From NCBI GenBank assembly GCA_029931535.1, contig JAQPZY010001495.1, forward strand, positions 3,012,001 to 3,076,000: a DNA stretch of 64,000 nucleotides, given 5' to 3'. This stretch comes from Margaritifera margaritifera. Lineage: Eukaryota; Mollusca; Bivalvia; Unionida; Margaritiferidae. Of this stretch, positions 24,029 to 35,447 are shown one piece after another; position 1 is the stretch's first letter; each line of letters starts with the position of its first letter. Made by a program: the position numbers and the translations under genes. The notes under the pieces were generated by a model. That model was not told where the DNA came from, ran no database searches, and was given only the letters and a program-made list of their open reading frames with translations.

Positions 24029-26650
24029 CAGTATAGCTCACGTGATTTTTCGGAACTCCGCGCATCGCGGTGGGGGTGGAGAGGATTAAGAAAAACCCCT
24101 CCACCATCACTCCACATTCCTGACGGAGTTGTCGCGGAGAATAGCCCTGCACACCACGCTTTCTCACGGAGTCGCATCCGATCACCACCGCGGAGTGGAC
24201 GTGGTCTCGATAATATGGGCGTGGTTTACTGTTTATCACCCATGCAAGCAGAGGTTGAGAGAGAGACCGGGGGGGGGGGGGGGGCACCAATTTATCTACA
24301 TCGTTATCCCTCTGGGGAGCAATTTGCTAACTTTTTTATACTGAAAAAAACGTAGTAATTCAGTTAATTATAAATATTTCCTTGTACTAACGAAGATAAT
24401 GTATGATACATAGTGCCAAATCATATTTAAGATGATGATAACGTAATGACAATGCCTCGTAAACTATTATTACTACATTTTGCGCAATGAATCTAATTTC
24501 TTTTTCTTCAATACTATGTTATCGGAATCTAAACATGCATTCATATCCTTATTTCTTTTTCAGTAAACGCAATACAAAATTGTAATGATCATATGAAAGT
24601 CAGTGATATTGTACTACCTGCAATGAAAAGAACGATAAACATCAAACAAATTAATAACAAAGCTGCAGTCTTACCAGACTGAAGTGAAATAAAATCGCAC
24701 AAGTTCCGATGGTTACTCCATGCATGAGTACTCATTCACATATTGTACGTTTTTTCTGACATCCAATCGCTTAAATAAAGCATTATTAAGATTTCACATC
24801 GTTATTTTATTTTAAAATGTACTATTTTGCATTAATTACCAAAGTAGCGGGGTTTTTTTAAAATCACGAATGGTCGCAAAAGGTCATCCTAGATACATGT
24901 AGTTGACACGTGCAAGTAACCTAGTACAATAGAAGCCATCAGCACTGCATGTTTTCTTTGATATTGATGTGTTAATTTCATGTGCTAACTGTTAACCTAA
25001 AAGTACAACAGCAATGCTTCTGCGGGTTTGTTTTCTTTGCCATTGATTTGACAAACTTGTGCATCAGATGAAATTAATGTTTAACTTTTTCTTTTCTGTT
25101 CGTTTTCCTACTGCATAATACAGAAAAATAAGATGAATAATTTTAGATCATTAACTCTTCTTAGTAAAGTCCCCCCCCCTCTCTCTCTCTCATAAAATAT
25201 GGAATCCAAATCACTACTGCGCAAGTTATCGTAAACTGAAATTGGGAAAAGTTTGCAAGTGGTAAGAAACAGAAACACGCTCAATAACCAAAGGCTCTAA
25301 CAGTCACAAACAGGAAACTGCATTCTTTAATATCTGCATAAAAATAATTAAAAAAGTATATTTTATTTTTATATTTTTGCCGTAGGAAAATGAGCAAATA
25401 ATAGGATACACGTGGAGACAATATATCCATGCAAAATGCTCTAAACTTGTTGGAAATTAAAATCTCTGAACATCTCAGATTTGAGAATTTTCCATATTAT
25501 TTTTCATTTCGGTAATAAGCCGAGTTCAGATTAATTACTAACAATTATCAAACTTCCGTTGTTAATGGCGGGACCATAATTGCGGCTGTAAAGTACAACG
25601 CGCCAAGTCAGATGGCTTCGCGTGATAAAAACGCACTGTTCCCAAGCTGAAACTTACATCATCCTTTGATGCAAACCCTTGTTAATATTTTACAACAGTG
25701 TTCACAATGGTCACTGCCTTGATTTCTGTAGAACATCTGCTGAAGTCAAGTCTTTATTAGGGAGAGACAATTGAATTTTCCAACCGTGGGGGGGGGGGGT
25801 AAATGCATGAAAACAATTGTCTTTCTCTGATTTTTGTAGCAGACGTTAATCCGTTCCATATTTCACTTAAAATAAATAATTACTGTGATGAAAGAACAAA
25901 AAATATCCTGGTCGAAAAAAACAAAACAACATATAAACCCCGTATATTATATGGTCAATCCCTTACAGTATACATGCAGTCATAATATTCAGCCTCGTGA
26001 CTCTGCTATTACTGCTTAAAGACTAAGCACGCGGTTTGCATTTCAGTGTAAATTCAGTGTTTTAGGTTTGTTGTGAGGGGGGGTAAGCAGAAGCGGATGT
26101 CAGTTTGGATTTTAATTGTCCATATCTCAGAGAATTACTTTCCTTTGGAACAAAATGATAAATTTATTCTGCTTGAGAGGCTCAGCAATGTGTGCTTCTC
26201 GTCAAGTCAGTGCATAAGTTTGTTCATATTTCTTTGAAATAAATGAAAATCATAAACTTATTGCAAAAGAAGTCAATCAACCTTTTATAAACAGTAATGT
26301 GTACTGAATATACAAGCCTTTTGAAATTATTTTTTTATTGTCCAAAAATATGATCGAAATAAAATCAACTGATTCTTCAGATGGTATCTGGTTGTAAATC
26401 ACTCTTGACGTCTCAGTCTTTCCATAGGTGGTCTTCATTCATTGGCTGTTCAGATGTCAATCAGTAATGTCAACTAGCCCCTCCACGGTGGAGTTTACAT
26501 CGGCATGCCTGCCGAAACGCGGTGGTGATTTGTAGGTATTTATGCCAATTTATGCCTCCACCGCGGAGTGCTATCGCGGAGCTAAAGTGGAGGGGATTAA
26601 GTACCCCACCGCGATGCACAGAGTTCCGAAAAATCACGTGAGCTGTACTG
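24029..26650 (+). mobile_element. 2.6-kb TIR element, copy A (TA-flanked, Tc1/mariner- or pogo-like)
   Basis: Terminal inverted repeats of about 48 bases begin CAGTAYAGCTCACGTGATT and continue through TCGGAACTC to GCGGTGGGG. TA lies immediately outside both ends (24,027-24,028 and 26,651-26,652). The flanks rejoin as GCTTTGT-TA-CCTTGAATT, matching an undisrupted copy of the same site at 23,948-23,964, so the insertion point is independently confirmed. Subterminal CCACCGCG/CTCCACC palindromes are present. A homopurine G run at 24,267-24,284 varies between copies. No transposase is seen, so the element is non-autonomous. Confidence 0.88.
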
Positions 26651-29084
26651 TACCTTGAATTAAGAAAGAATTATGTTACACAGATCTACAGTGCGATTGT
26701 ACACAAACCACTGCAGAAACGGTAAACAGCTGATATCATCTAAGAAATCTGCTACTTTCAAACTCTTATTCCACTTTAGCTAGCTAAAATAAAAAGAAAA
26801 TTTGTTTGTTCTGAGTGAATAGAGGAAAAGTTTGTCCAGTGAGTGACAATACTGGAATTTTTCACCCACAAGATTCACTCAATATTTATTCAAAAATTTC
26901 TATTTATACTGGAGGTGAAGAAGTGTAGCATTGTACAAGTTTTAACAATATTGACTTGCAAATATGGAATTAAGGTAATCAGTTGCAAAAATGAGTATAT
27001 TTTTGCAGATCAGGTACGCGGCAGCCATACGAATTGCTTTATGTACATCATACATAAACTATACACATGGCAGCCATGCAAATAGCCTCAGTCAGTACCG
27101 AAACTAAATTTGTATCAATGTAACTTTTAACTCGGCATTTGCATATCCAATTTTCATAAGATAGTTTAATTTAAGGAACCGATACGAAGTTAATTGATAC
27201 CTGATATGGCTTATATTACATGTGTCCAGACAAATTAATTAACACTGGCAGTGATATGTGCTGGTTAATTTATATAACTGTTTATTACTGCGCAGTTCCT
27301 TACTGCTACTGTTACACAAACACATGTTGTTTTACCGATTAAAGACTTAAATAAATGTTACCCATAGCCCATATATTCCTTTTTATAAATAAAATAAAAA
27401 TATGTAGAATTTCACCTTTATATATAATGTATTGTATATAAGCTAAGGCCCATATTTTGTTTGAAATGCAATGCTTTCAGGGTGTATTGTTGTTATTTTA
27501 AAATATGAAATATGCTTCTATACGATTTAAACACTTGTATAGCATAACTTTAATCTCATTATTTGCATTGAATTATTACTCCCAATATGTATCAATGGAA
27601 CTTCATGACAGATAATGTCAATAAAGGTTTTCATGTAATTCATTTTTAATTAACCACATTGACATTGATTTAACAAGATTAAAATTATAAATATCATACT
27701 AATTTCTACTTAACGGTTGTTTTCATTCTAATTTAATAAAACATGTTATAATTTATTATTATATGCAACTTCCTTCACAAGAAGATATTACACTAATCAT
27801 GGGTGAAAGATTTATATGTCAAACTAAATATAACCACTGTAAATTAAAAGAATTAATGAGAGGATGGATAGTCTTTTCTTGTAATAATTCTAGCAACTTG
27901 TTTTTGGAGTTGAATTATCGATAAGGTTGGTAAAATCGATATAGGTGAATAATTGTTAGCTGATGATCGAAAATATCACTACTTATGTCTTCACTTTAAA
28001 CTGTTATATCTCCAGTACGTATTTGGTTATTATAAATATATACCACCTGAGCTGAAGTTAAAAGTCTTTTATCTACCCACCCCTATCACGCCATCAATGC
28101 CAACATCTTTATACTTTTTTGGTGCCCACATTTGTTGATTTGCAATTATAATGTAACGTGTTTCTGCTGTAACCGCTTATTAGTTCGTGTCAGACATTAT
28201 TACAATATTATATGCGTAATTTTCTTTTAATACCTCATTAAGCATGTTTCAATGTTTGCAATATAATGCCTTCATTAATCACATCAGCCATATAATAAAA
28301 GTAAATATTATTGTTAATGAGGAGAGAGCTCAAAATAAGCTTATGCTTGTTGCTCAGTCCTCCATATTTCTTGTTCAATTTTATGTACCTTCCACGATGA
28401 CTTCTGTAAATAAATACTGTTAAAACCAAAGTATCTATAACATCTTGAACACATATATTTAAGGGATCTGGAATTATATATGAGATGGGATTTTGGACTC
28501 CACAGAATCTATAAGGAGTGAAAAATCTTGTGATGTGGAAGAATGTTTTCCAAATATTTAATTATTTATATAGATGGATAATTGTTTGCTGATGATCTAA
28601 AATACCATGATTTGTAATGCTTACTTGCTTCAAACGGTGCATACCCATCAGATAGTCAAAGTCAGTTATGTTGCCACTTATTGAACGACACGAAACACAA
28701 ACGTAATGCAGTTCAAGAGCAGATAATTCAACAAGTTCATCAGAACTAATACTTTGATACTTCCCTTGAAACCACTTTAAACACATTACAACTTAATTTA
28801 CAATCTTCACGTATAAACCTAGTAATACGCTTACTAGTCATCGTGATTATCAAGTATGTGAACTTAGTGATACGTAATGAGAGCTATTTTGCAATAAATG
28901 TGTCAGTCACTGAGAACTCTTCCTTATATATTTGTGTTCGTTATCTAAGGCATTATTATTTTCTCAAATCAATAAAGTTCTCACTAATTAATCTCAGTAA
29001 AATATTTTAGCAGTTTGTGTGTTCCCCATTATAGTTTATCATTTAAGTTAAATGAAACTGGCATTTATGGTTAATCTCAAAATT
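26651..29084. other. AT-rich, no recognisable gene
   Basis: 2.4 kb with only short frames. A phrase GCTGATGATCKAAAATA at about 27,960 recurs at about 28,587 and may mark an old duplication. Confidence 0.45.
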
Positions 29085-29359
29085 GCTTAACTTCTAAACA
29101 GTCCGATGACAAAGGCAGTTCAGTCGACTCAAACTGAGCAGGCTGCTTTGGGTTCTGTTATCATCACCTTGTCAAACAGATTACAGTTATGCTAATCTAA
29201 GCATTTTCATCCATCAATATCGCTTAACTTCTAAACAGTCCTATGATGAAAGCAGTTCAGTCGACTCAAACTGAGCACGCTGATTTGTGTTCCATTATCA
29301 TCACCTTGTCAAACAGATTACACAGTTATGCTAATATAAGCATTTTTCTCTATCAGTAT
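29085..29359. repeat. Tandem duplication of a ~137-bp unit
   Basis: Two adjacent units share GCTTAACTTCTAAACAGTCC, GCAGTTCAGTCGACTCAAAC, CACCTTGTCAAACAGATTAC and GTTATGCTAAT, with scattered differences. Confidence 0.85.
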
Positions 29360-29510
29360 TATAACCAGATAGCTCCACACATGAGGATAGAAAGTCTGTT
29401 TGTTCATAATTTTCAGGAATTCAAACAGAGACAGAATTTATAATGACAATAGTATTGTCAATCTCATTTATTATTAATAGTTAATTGATTTTATTGCATA
29501 AAATTCTTAG

Positions 29511-29695
29511 TTTAATAGCAGCAATACATTATCCCATCACTATTATATAGCTTATTACTTTTTCGTGTCGAAAAATCTCGTCCATTCGATGTGAAAAACA
29601 TCCTCCCACTTAGAGTGGAGATTTTGTCAACAAGACACATCACACCAGTGCACCTCTCCGCGCCTGCGCGAACATTCATCTTTTTCATGGACGCC
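29511..29695. repeat. DIRS left inverted terminal repeat
   Basis: From about 29,534 inward this is the inverse of the right repeat. The outermost ~23 bases are unique to this end and are matched only by the internal complementary region, as in other DIRS elements. Confidence 0.92.
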
Positions 29696-30171
29696 ATGGC
29701 TATTGGTTGTGTCGTCAAACGTAACCTGAGAAAAATTATCTGCTGCTGTTTTCAACCACGTTTGGATCCTTCTTTCACCTAAATTCAATCTGGGTTACAT
29801 TTGTATATCTCGTCTTATGTGTTTTATGCTGCCCTACGTCAGTGTTTGTTCTAGAAAAGAGTCTTTCTAAATTGCCACGTGTATACTGTCATTAGGGGTG
29901 AGGGTACACCATGTGTTTTTTCTTTTCAGATACAATTTAGCTCACGGTAAGTCTTGTGTGTTCATTACAACGTGACATAGACAACCAAGATAGCGCCGCA
30001 ATTAGCAGGCGCATAATTCTACCAATTAAATATTATTGTTTTTGCTAATTCATCAATTGTATCTTTAGTTACCACGCGTGATGCGTCGCATTGCTATGCT
30101 GTACTTTCTTGGGAACAATAAAGTTTGTCAAGAAAACTAGACTCCTAATCCTTGTAACATGTATATGTATA

Positions 30172-30700
30172 TTGTTTACCTTTAGACAAATTCCACTGTG
30201 GTGCATATAGACCGCTAAAGTATATGCAAACAGAGCGAAGTGAACTGGTGTGCATAGAACACGCGACATATACAAAAAGGGTGAGTTTGCCGCGTGTGGA
30301 AATAAAAGGTGAGTTTTACACGTTTTATTATTGTATTATTTTATATAAAATAAGTAGGAGACAATTGTTTACCTTTGAACATCCACTGGGGTGCAATTAG
30401 CACACAGTGGATGCAAAGAGGTCAGATGAACTGGCGTGTGTATAGTATGCAGTATATACAAACGAGGCGAGTTTTCACGTGTGGAAATAATATAATATTG
30501 TTATTATTATTATTATTATTATTGTTCTCCTTCAGATAAATTCTTAATTCAGGGAACAATTGCCTACCTTGTGCAAATATACTGGAGGTGTATAACACCC
30601 GGTACATACAGACAGGTGAGTTTTACGTATGAAGAATAATACAATATTATTTTTATTATTATTGTTCTCTTTCAGAAACATTTTTCTTTTCAGAGAACAA
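30172..30700 (+). repeat. Tandem ~195-bp leader cassettes with splice-like borders
   Basis: Units begin near 30,172, 30,363 and 30,556. Each carries a GTTTACCTTT-type start, a YGGTGCA phrase and a donor-like GTGAGT or GCGAGT, followed by CGTGTGGAAATAA. Units 2 and 3 end in a pyrimidine tract plus CAG (TGTTCTCCTTCAG, TGTTCTCTTTCAG). Each cassette thus looks like a small exon plus part of an intron. This is a sequence reading only; splicing is not shown. Confidence 0.65.
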
Positions 30701-31225
30701 TGTCAGGTCAGTCTGTAGGAAGTATGGCCACAAGAAGGGCCCTTGGATACTCACCCAGACTACCTCACGTGTTCAAGTGTACATGTAAGAAAAACGTTGT
30801 ACCTCTCGCACAATGACTAATGAAATCTGCAATCTAGCCGATTCCAGACGTATGTATAGAGGGCGGAAGAAACATTGATCCGCATCATCGTCTGAATTCT
30901 CAATTTTTTTTTTTCTCTTATAGAGTCTCAGGCGGGAACACACTGCGAGAAGATTAGTTCTACAAGCTCCGGGGTCCCAGGGGTCTATGGGACCAATCTC
31001 AATAGTCCGGAGACAGGAGACCTCTCCTGTAAGGGAGGGAGTGAACGTTCCAGGAGAAAAAAGAAAAGAGTAAGATCGCCCCTCCCGGGAAGGGAGAAGA
31101 CGAACATGAACAGTAGCGTGTTGCTGCCTTCCACCTGGAAGGAACTGCACTGCTTGTCTCAAGGTAGCGTGTTGCACCACACCAAGCACTTCCAGAGAAG
31201 GAAGTGCACTGCAGTCTCAAGGTAG
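30700..31225 (+). pseudogene. Possible spliced DIRS gag 5' exons
   Basis: An ATG at 30,700 opens a 28-codon frame (MSGQSVGSMATRRALG...) that runs to a donor-like GTAAGA at 30,785. A strong acceptor (T-rich tract then CTCTTATAG) ends at 30,923. The frame entered there stays open to 31,225, about 99 codons, and contains a basic patch RSRRKKKRVRSP, plausible for a nucleic-acid-binding Gag. Joining the two exons as they stand creates a TAG at the junction, so either the copy is mutated or a different junction was used. Function is inferred from position and charge only. Confidence 0.4.
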
Positions 31226-31452
31226 CGTGTTGCACCCTCCAGGTGGGAGGTGTTGCACCGCACCAACACTTCCAGAGTAGCGTGTCGCACCGCACCCTGG
31301 GTAGTGATGAAGACAACTGGCTCCGATATGTCTCCTGACCGGTCACTGACCGGTGACCGGTCCGATCACCGGTCAGTGTCGGGTGACCTAGTTGGGTGAC
31401 CGGGTATTGACCAGTAGAGATGACCGGTCAGTGTATGATGACCGGTCACCAA
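31112..31452. repeat. Short tandem motifs and ACCGGT cluster within the DIRS leader
   Basis: GTAGCGTGTTGC (last copy GTAGCGTGTCGC) recurs at about 31,113, 31,164, 31,222 and 31,276, interleaved with CACTTCCAGAG. From 31,337 to 31,452 the palindrome ACCGGT, in TGACCGGT/ACCGGTCA contexts, occurs repeatedly within about 115 bases. Confidence 0.8.
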
Positions 31453-31818
31453 AAAAAAATAAAAATTAAAAAAAAAAACGTACAGAATTGGGAGTCTGCC
31501 CACAGGGTTCAGACTAGGGAAGGGGATCGGATCAGGATCCCCCTTTCCTATTATCCCAATGAATCCATACGAGAGGTGGGGCCCAGAGTAGAGGCAATGC
31601 CGCGGTTCATGTCCCGCCATCGCCTCCTCGTCAGGTGGCATTCACCTACAAGGCGGAAGCATAGCATCATCCACGAAAGACAAGCGGTCTCGTCTTTATC
31701 CTGGAACATCTTGAACACATAGACAAACAAGTACGGGAAATGGCGCAGAGTTCACCTATGTCACTGTCTCAGAAGGACATAATGATGTCCAGCCACTCTC
31801 CTGCTCGGAATGTTCTAG

Positions 31819-32423
31819 ATGATGATGCGTTTATCTACCCTCGTTGACTCCAGTGAGATCGAGGTAGAAACAGCTCTTTTGTCGCCTCCTATCAGTCCCA
31901 CCAGTTCCTTTCACTTAGATGATTTGGAAGAGATCTGGTCTTTTGATTACGCTGTAACTTGTGCCCAAGCCATCTTGCGCACAGTCCAAGAAGATCCTTT
32001 CCAGTTTAAAGGATCTCCGGGACCCAGCCACAACCAGATCTCCTGCTACTTCTACATTCCTCAACGATTGAGGCTTCTGGTCACCATAGCTTCCCATGCA
32101 GACCTCTTCTCAGCTACTTCGTTTAGTATGCTGAAGGAAACTGCTTTGAACCCAGCCTCATTACTATGTGTGCTGGAAGCTGTGATCAAGACATCCCGGA
32201 ATTCACTCTCTGTCGCGATGGTTTTATCAATGGAACTTCTAACATCCACCATCACATTGTGCTGGACTCCTCAAAGGTCTTATTTAATCATAGGAAAGAC
32301 CTTCTAAGGGCTGCTCCATTGGAAGCCAAGAGCCTCTTAAGAGGACTCATCCCCACTGTGGCTTCACAAGATTTGAAGGATCATGAACATAGTTCCTTCA
32401 CAACTGCACCTGGCCCATCGTAA
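31819..32423 (+). pseudogene. DIRS gag-like region, frameshifted
   Basis: A 162-codon frame from 31,819 overlaps a second frame, 32,166-32,423 (LEAKSLLRGLIPTV...). It lies between the leader and the RT, where Gag is expected in DIRS elements. No zinc knuckle or other diagnostic motif is seen, so the call is positional. The two frames suggest one protein broken by a frameshift around 32,170-32,300. Confidence 0.5.
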
Positions 32424-32731
32424 TCGACCAGAAAGCACACTAAGGTGATTTGCTCCCAGGGGCCACCCACTAAATTTTAAAACAGATGCAGCCCCAGTCC
32501 AATGCACAAGTTCAAATGAGACCTCCTCCTCCTGAGTAAAGTCCTCAAGAAGAACTTCCCCAACCCACCTTCCTTTCCCAAGGAAGGCAGTGTGGGGGGG
32601 GATGGCTCGAGGGACTCGTATCCTCTCCTGCCGTGCATTCCTCTCCTATTGTCCCTGTAGGTACTTGTCTAGGCCTCTTTTCAGAGGCTTGGTCAAGTAA
32701 CTTGGATGACGGGTGTGTCCTTTCTATCTAA

Positions 32732-34063
32732 GTGAGGGTTACCGGCTGCAGTTTCTGGGAACAACCTCCTCTATCAAGGAACCCGATGTTCTTCACAAGT
32801 CCAATTTGGGGAACATTAAAAGAAGAGGTGCAGACCCTTTTACAGAAAGGGGCAGTCAAGAGGTTCCTGAATGATCAGTCTCCTGCATTCTACTTCCAAT
32901 TCTTCCTGGTCATAAAGAAAAGTGGGAAATTGTGTATCATTTTCTATCTCCCCCTGTTAAACCGGTGGGAATACCTCCAGGTTTGCTTGGACCAGGAAGT
33001 CTTTCAATTCTGGGTTCTGTCATTCAGAATCGCTTCTGCACCCAGAGTCTCCACCCATGTTATTTGAGTTGTAGTGCCCTATCTCTGATTACTGGGAACC
33101 CCGATTCTCCAGTATTTTCACGAATAGCTAATAAATAATGTTCAGGTTCAGTCCCGCCATCATGACCTGTTCCGTTGTTGGTTCACAGTGACTCGGTTGG
33201 GTTTGTTTTACCCAACCTTGAGAAGTCAGAACTCGTCCCATCTAAGCTACGTAGGGATGAACTTCGTTGTGAACCAGAACTTATTCCGGGTTCCACCAGA
33301 TCACATAGATCGAATCCTGGCACTGCTAGAGGCGCTACGAGCAAGAACATTGTTGTCTGCTTGCCTTCAAGTATCCCTTTTGGTAACCTTGAATGCCGCT
33401 GCAGATCTGGTTCCCTTAGGATGGCTCCATATGCGCCCTCTACAGTTTCTCCTTCTCGCAGGGTGGAAACCACACAACCATTCTCTATCAGCTCTGATTC
33501 CTCTAGGAACAACCTAGAAATGAAGCTGTATTTCTAGCGTTGCAAGGGTGCATTGACAGAGTGAGGGGGTTGATCTGTCAGGGTCTCCTCCGACAACACG
33601 CCTGTCGTAGCGTATCTCCGACATCAAGGAGGCACACATGCCCCTTCTCTTCCAGGGAGGTCTGGAACATCCTCTGCTGGGCCATCTCGTAGAACATTTC
33701 CCTCCGATTTCACCACATCCCAGGGAAGAAGAACGTTTTAGCGGACAGTCTGTCCAGGTCAGGCAATCAGTTCTCATGGAATGGACTCTTCACCGCGAAG
33801 TGACAGAGTCCCCTTTTTCTCACTATGGGGAAGGCCCCTCGTGGACTTGTTTGCGACCAGGCTCAACAAAGACTTCCCTTTTACGTCTCTCCAATCCCGG
33901 ACCAGAGAGCTTGGGCAGTGGACGCATTCAGCTTCCAGTGGGATCGTCTGTTCGCATACGCCCTCCCACCATTGCAACTACTACCACAAGTTCTGCAAAA
34001 GTAAGAACTTCCACTGCCCGGATAATTCTCATAGCTCCGTTATGGCCCCAACGATTTTTTTAA
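32732..34063 (+). pseudogene. DIRS reverse transcriptase and RNase H, decayed
   Basis: The RT start is recognisable as EEVQTLLQKGAVKRF followed by FLVIKKSGK (32,810-32,935). At the place of the catalytic Y-x-D-D box the sequence reads YFHE then a stop (33,112-33,126), so both metal-binding aspartates are lost. Connection and RNase H region motifs follow: RILALLEALRART and NAAADLVPLGWLHMRPLQF (33,310-33,450). After further frame changes come LMEWTLHREV and RPLVDLFATRLNKD (33,772-33,880), then STARIILIAP (about 34,010). All match the DIRS-group order. At least four frame changes are needed, so no enzyme can be made. Confidence 0.9.
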
Positions 34064-34181
34064 ACGATCTTTTAGACCTATTGATAGATCAACCCAGGTC
34101 TCTTTCTTACAGGAGGGATTTTCTGTCACAACACAGGGGCTCCCTCCTACGCAACAGCCCACTCATTCTCCACCTTCACGC

Positions 34182-35122
34182 TTGGCTTATCTCAAGCGAT
34201 CTATCCACCAGAACAAGTTTTCGGGCCGGGTTGCCAGTTGCATCATTCAGGCCAGGAGAGCTTCTACATCCAAGGTCTATGATGCCAGGTGGAGAATCTT
34301 CTGTGATTGGTACAGTAGGAAACGTGTTGATCCCAGCTGTCCCTCGGTAACTGCCATTGCTGATTTCCTTTTGTTCTTTTCGAGAACAAAAGATGTTTCA
34401 GTATCAACTATCAAGGGCTATAGAGCCGCCATCTCTAACACACTTAAATTTTCTCAGGGCTCGCAATCGGTTCAGATCCGCACCTTGCTGATCTCATTCA
34501 GTATTTTGAGCTACAGAGACCTGTCTCCCGCTCTCTTATGCCCAGATGAAATCTATCATGTGTTTTATGGTCCTTAACCAAAACCCCCTATGAACCATTG
34601 AGTGAGGCTTCCCTTCATGACCTCACACTCAAGACTGTGTTTTTACTCGCTTGGCGTCTGCGAGAAGACGTAGCGAGATTCATACATTGTCTGTTGACAC
34701 TGGCTGCCTCCGGTTTAATGGCAATTACAAATCCGTTTCCCTCCTTTGTCAGCCAAATCAGTTACCTGCGGTGGCCCCATCACCTATAGAGATCCCCAGT
34801 CTCAGTCGAATCTGTGCTGGAGATGATCAAGATGCGTTTCTATCTAAATGCTTCAAAAGTGGAAAAGAAGGGCAGGAAACGTCTTTTCCTTCCTCTTAAG
34901 GGTTTCGTTGATATTTTGGCTTCCACTATTTCACGGTGGATTGTCACCACAATTGAAGAGCTTATCAGTCCCCTACTGATAGAGACCTCTCTTTTACGAA
35001 ACTAAAAGCCCATCAGGTTCGAGCAGTCACTGTCTCATGGGCCTATCTAATCACTCTTGCTTGGAGGACATCATGAAGGCAGCTTTTTGGCGATCTCATA
35101 CTACCTTCTCTACCTCCGCTAA
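34182..35122 (+). pseudogene. DIRS tyrosine recombinase, frameshifted
   Basis: The N-terminal core-binding part reads SKVYDARWRIFCDWY, TAIADFLLFF and VSTIKGYRAAIS (34,260-34,440). Catalytic-domain landmarks follow in other frames: SARRRSEIHTL (arginine cluster 34,663-34,671), HQVRAV (His-x-x-Arg at 35,011-35,022), LEDIMKAAFWRS (near 35,070), and, after a frame slip, YLR then TAA with the likely nucleophile tyrosine at 35,111-35,113. So the R...HxxR...Y set is still readable, but across at least three frames. The enzyme would integrate the circular DNA intermediate. The reading frame ends about 170 bases before the internal complementary region. Confidence 0.9.
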
Positions 35123-35290
35123 TTGCGCAGGTATTCTCTCTTGGGACCCATAGTTGCAACACAACATATGGCCCAGAGGGACTCCAACAATTTGTAAAGT
35201 GGATCTCTCCCTCAAATGGTGAGCACTTTCCATTTTTCTCTGTTTTTGATCAGTTTAACACATCAGCCTACCCGCCTAACTGACAAATTC

Positions 35291-35397
35291 AGCTATATAA
35301 TAGTGATGGGATAATGTATTGCTGCTATTAAAATGTAGTTTTTTGGGGGGGTAAAACTAACTTTAATTATGCAATACTTACCCATCACTACTATTAT
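35291..35397. repeat. DIRS internal complementary region
   Basis: The first ~43 bases (AGCTATATAATAGTGATGGG onward) are complementary to the outer part of the left repeat. The remaining ~64 bases (GTAGTTTTTTGGG onward) are complementary to the outer part of the right repeat. The two halves meet at the sequence predicted for a joined right-left circle. In DIRS models this region templates completion of the ends during reverse transcription. Confidence 0.92.
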
Positions 35398-35447
35398 CAA
35401 ATGCCCTCCTCCCATCCCGCTCTGATGTCCTGGCGTAATTTCGTCTA

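Noticed and set aside
24014..24355. 113- and 71-residue frames, also seen at 42.8-43.1 kb and 63.7-63.9 kb
   Set aside because: They are the GC-rich terminus of the 2.6-kb TIR family read in several frames, and they differ between copies.
30773..31346. Minus-strand frames of 138 and 115 residues in the DIRS leader
   Set aside because: Opposite strand to all DIRS genes, across tandem motifs; shadows of the GC-rich leader.
33183..33777. Minus-strand frames over the DIRS RT/RNase H region
   Set aside because: Shadows of the plus-strand DIRS coding remains, which match the family motifs.
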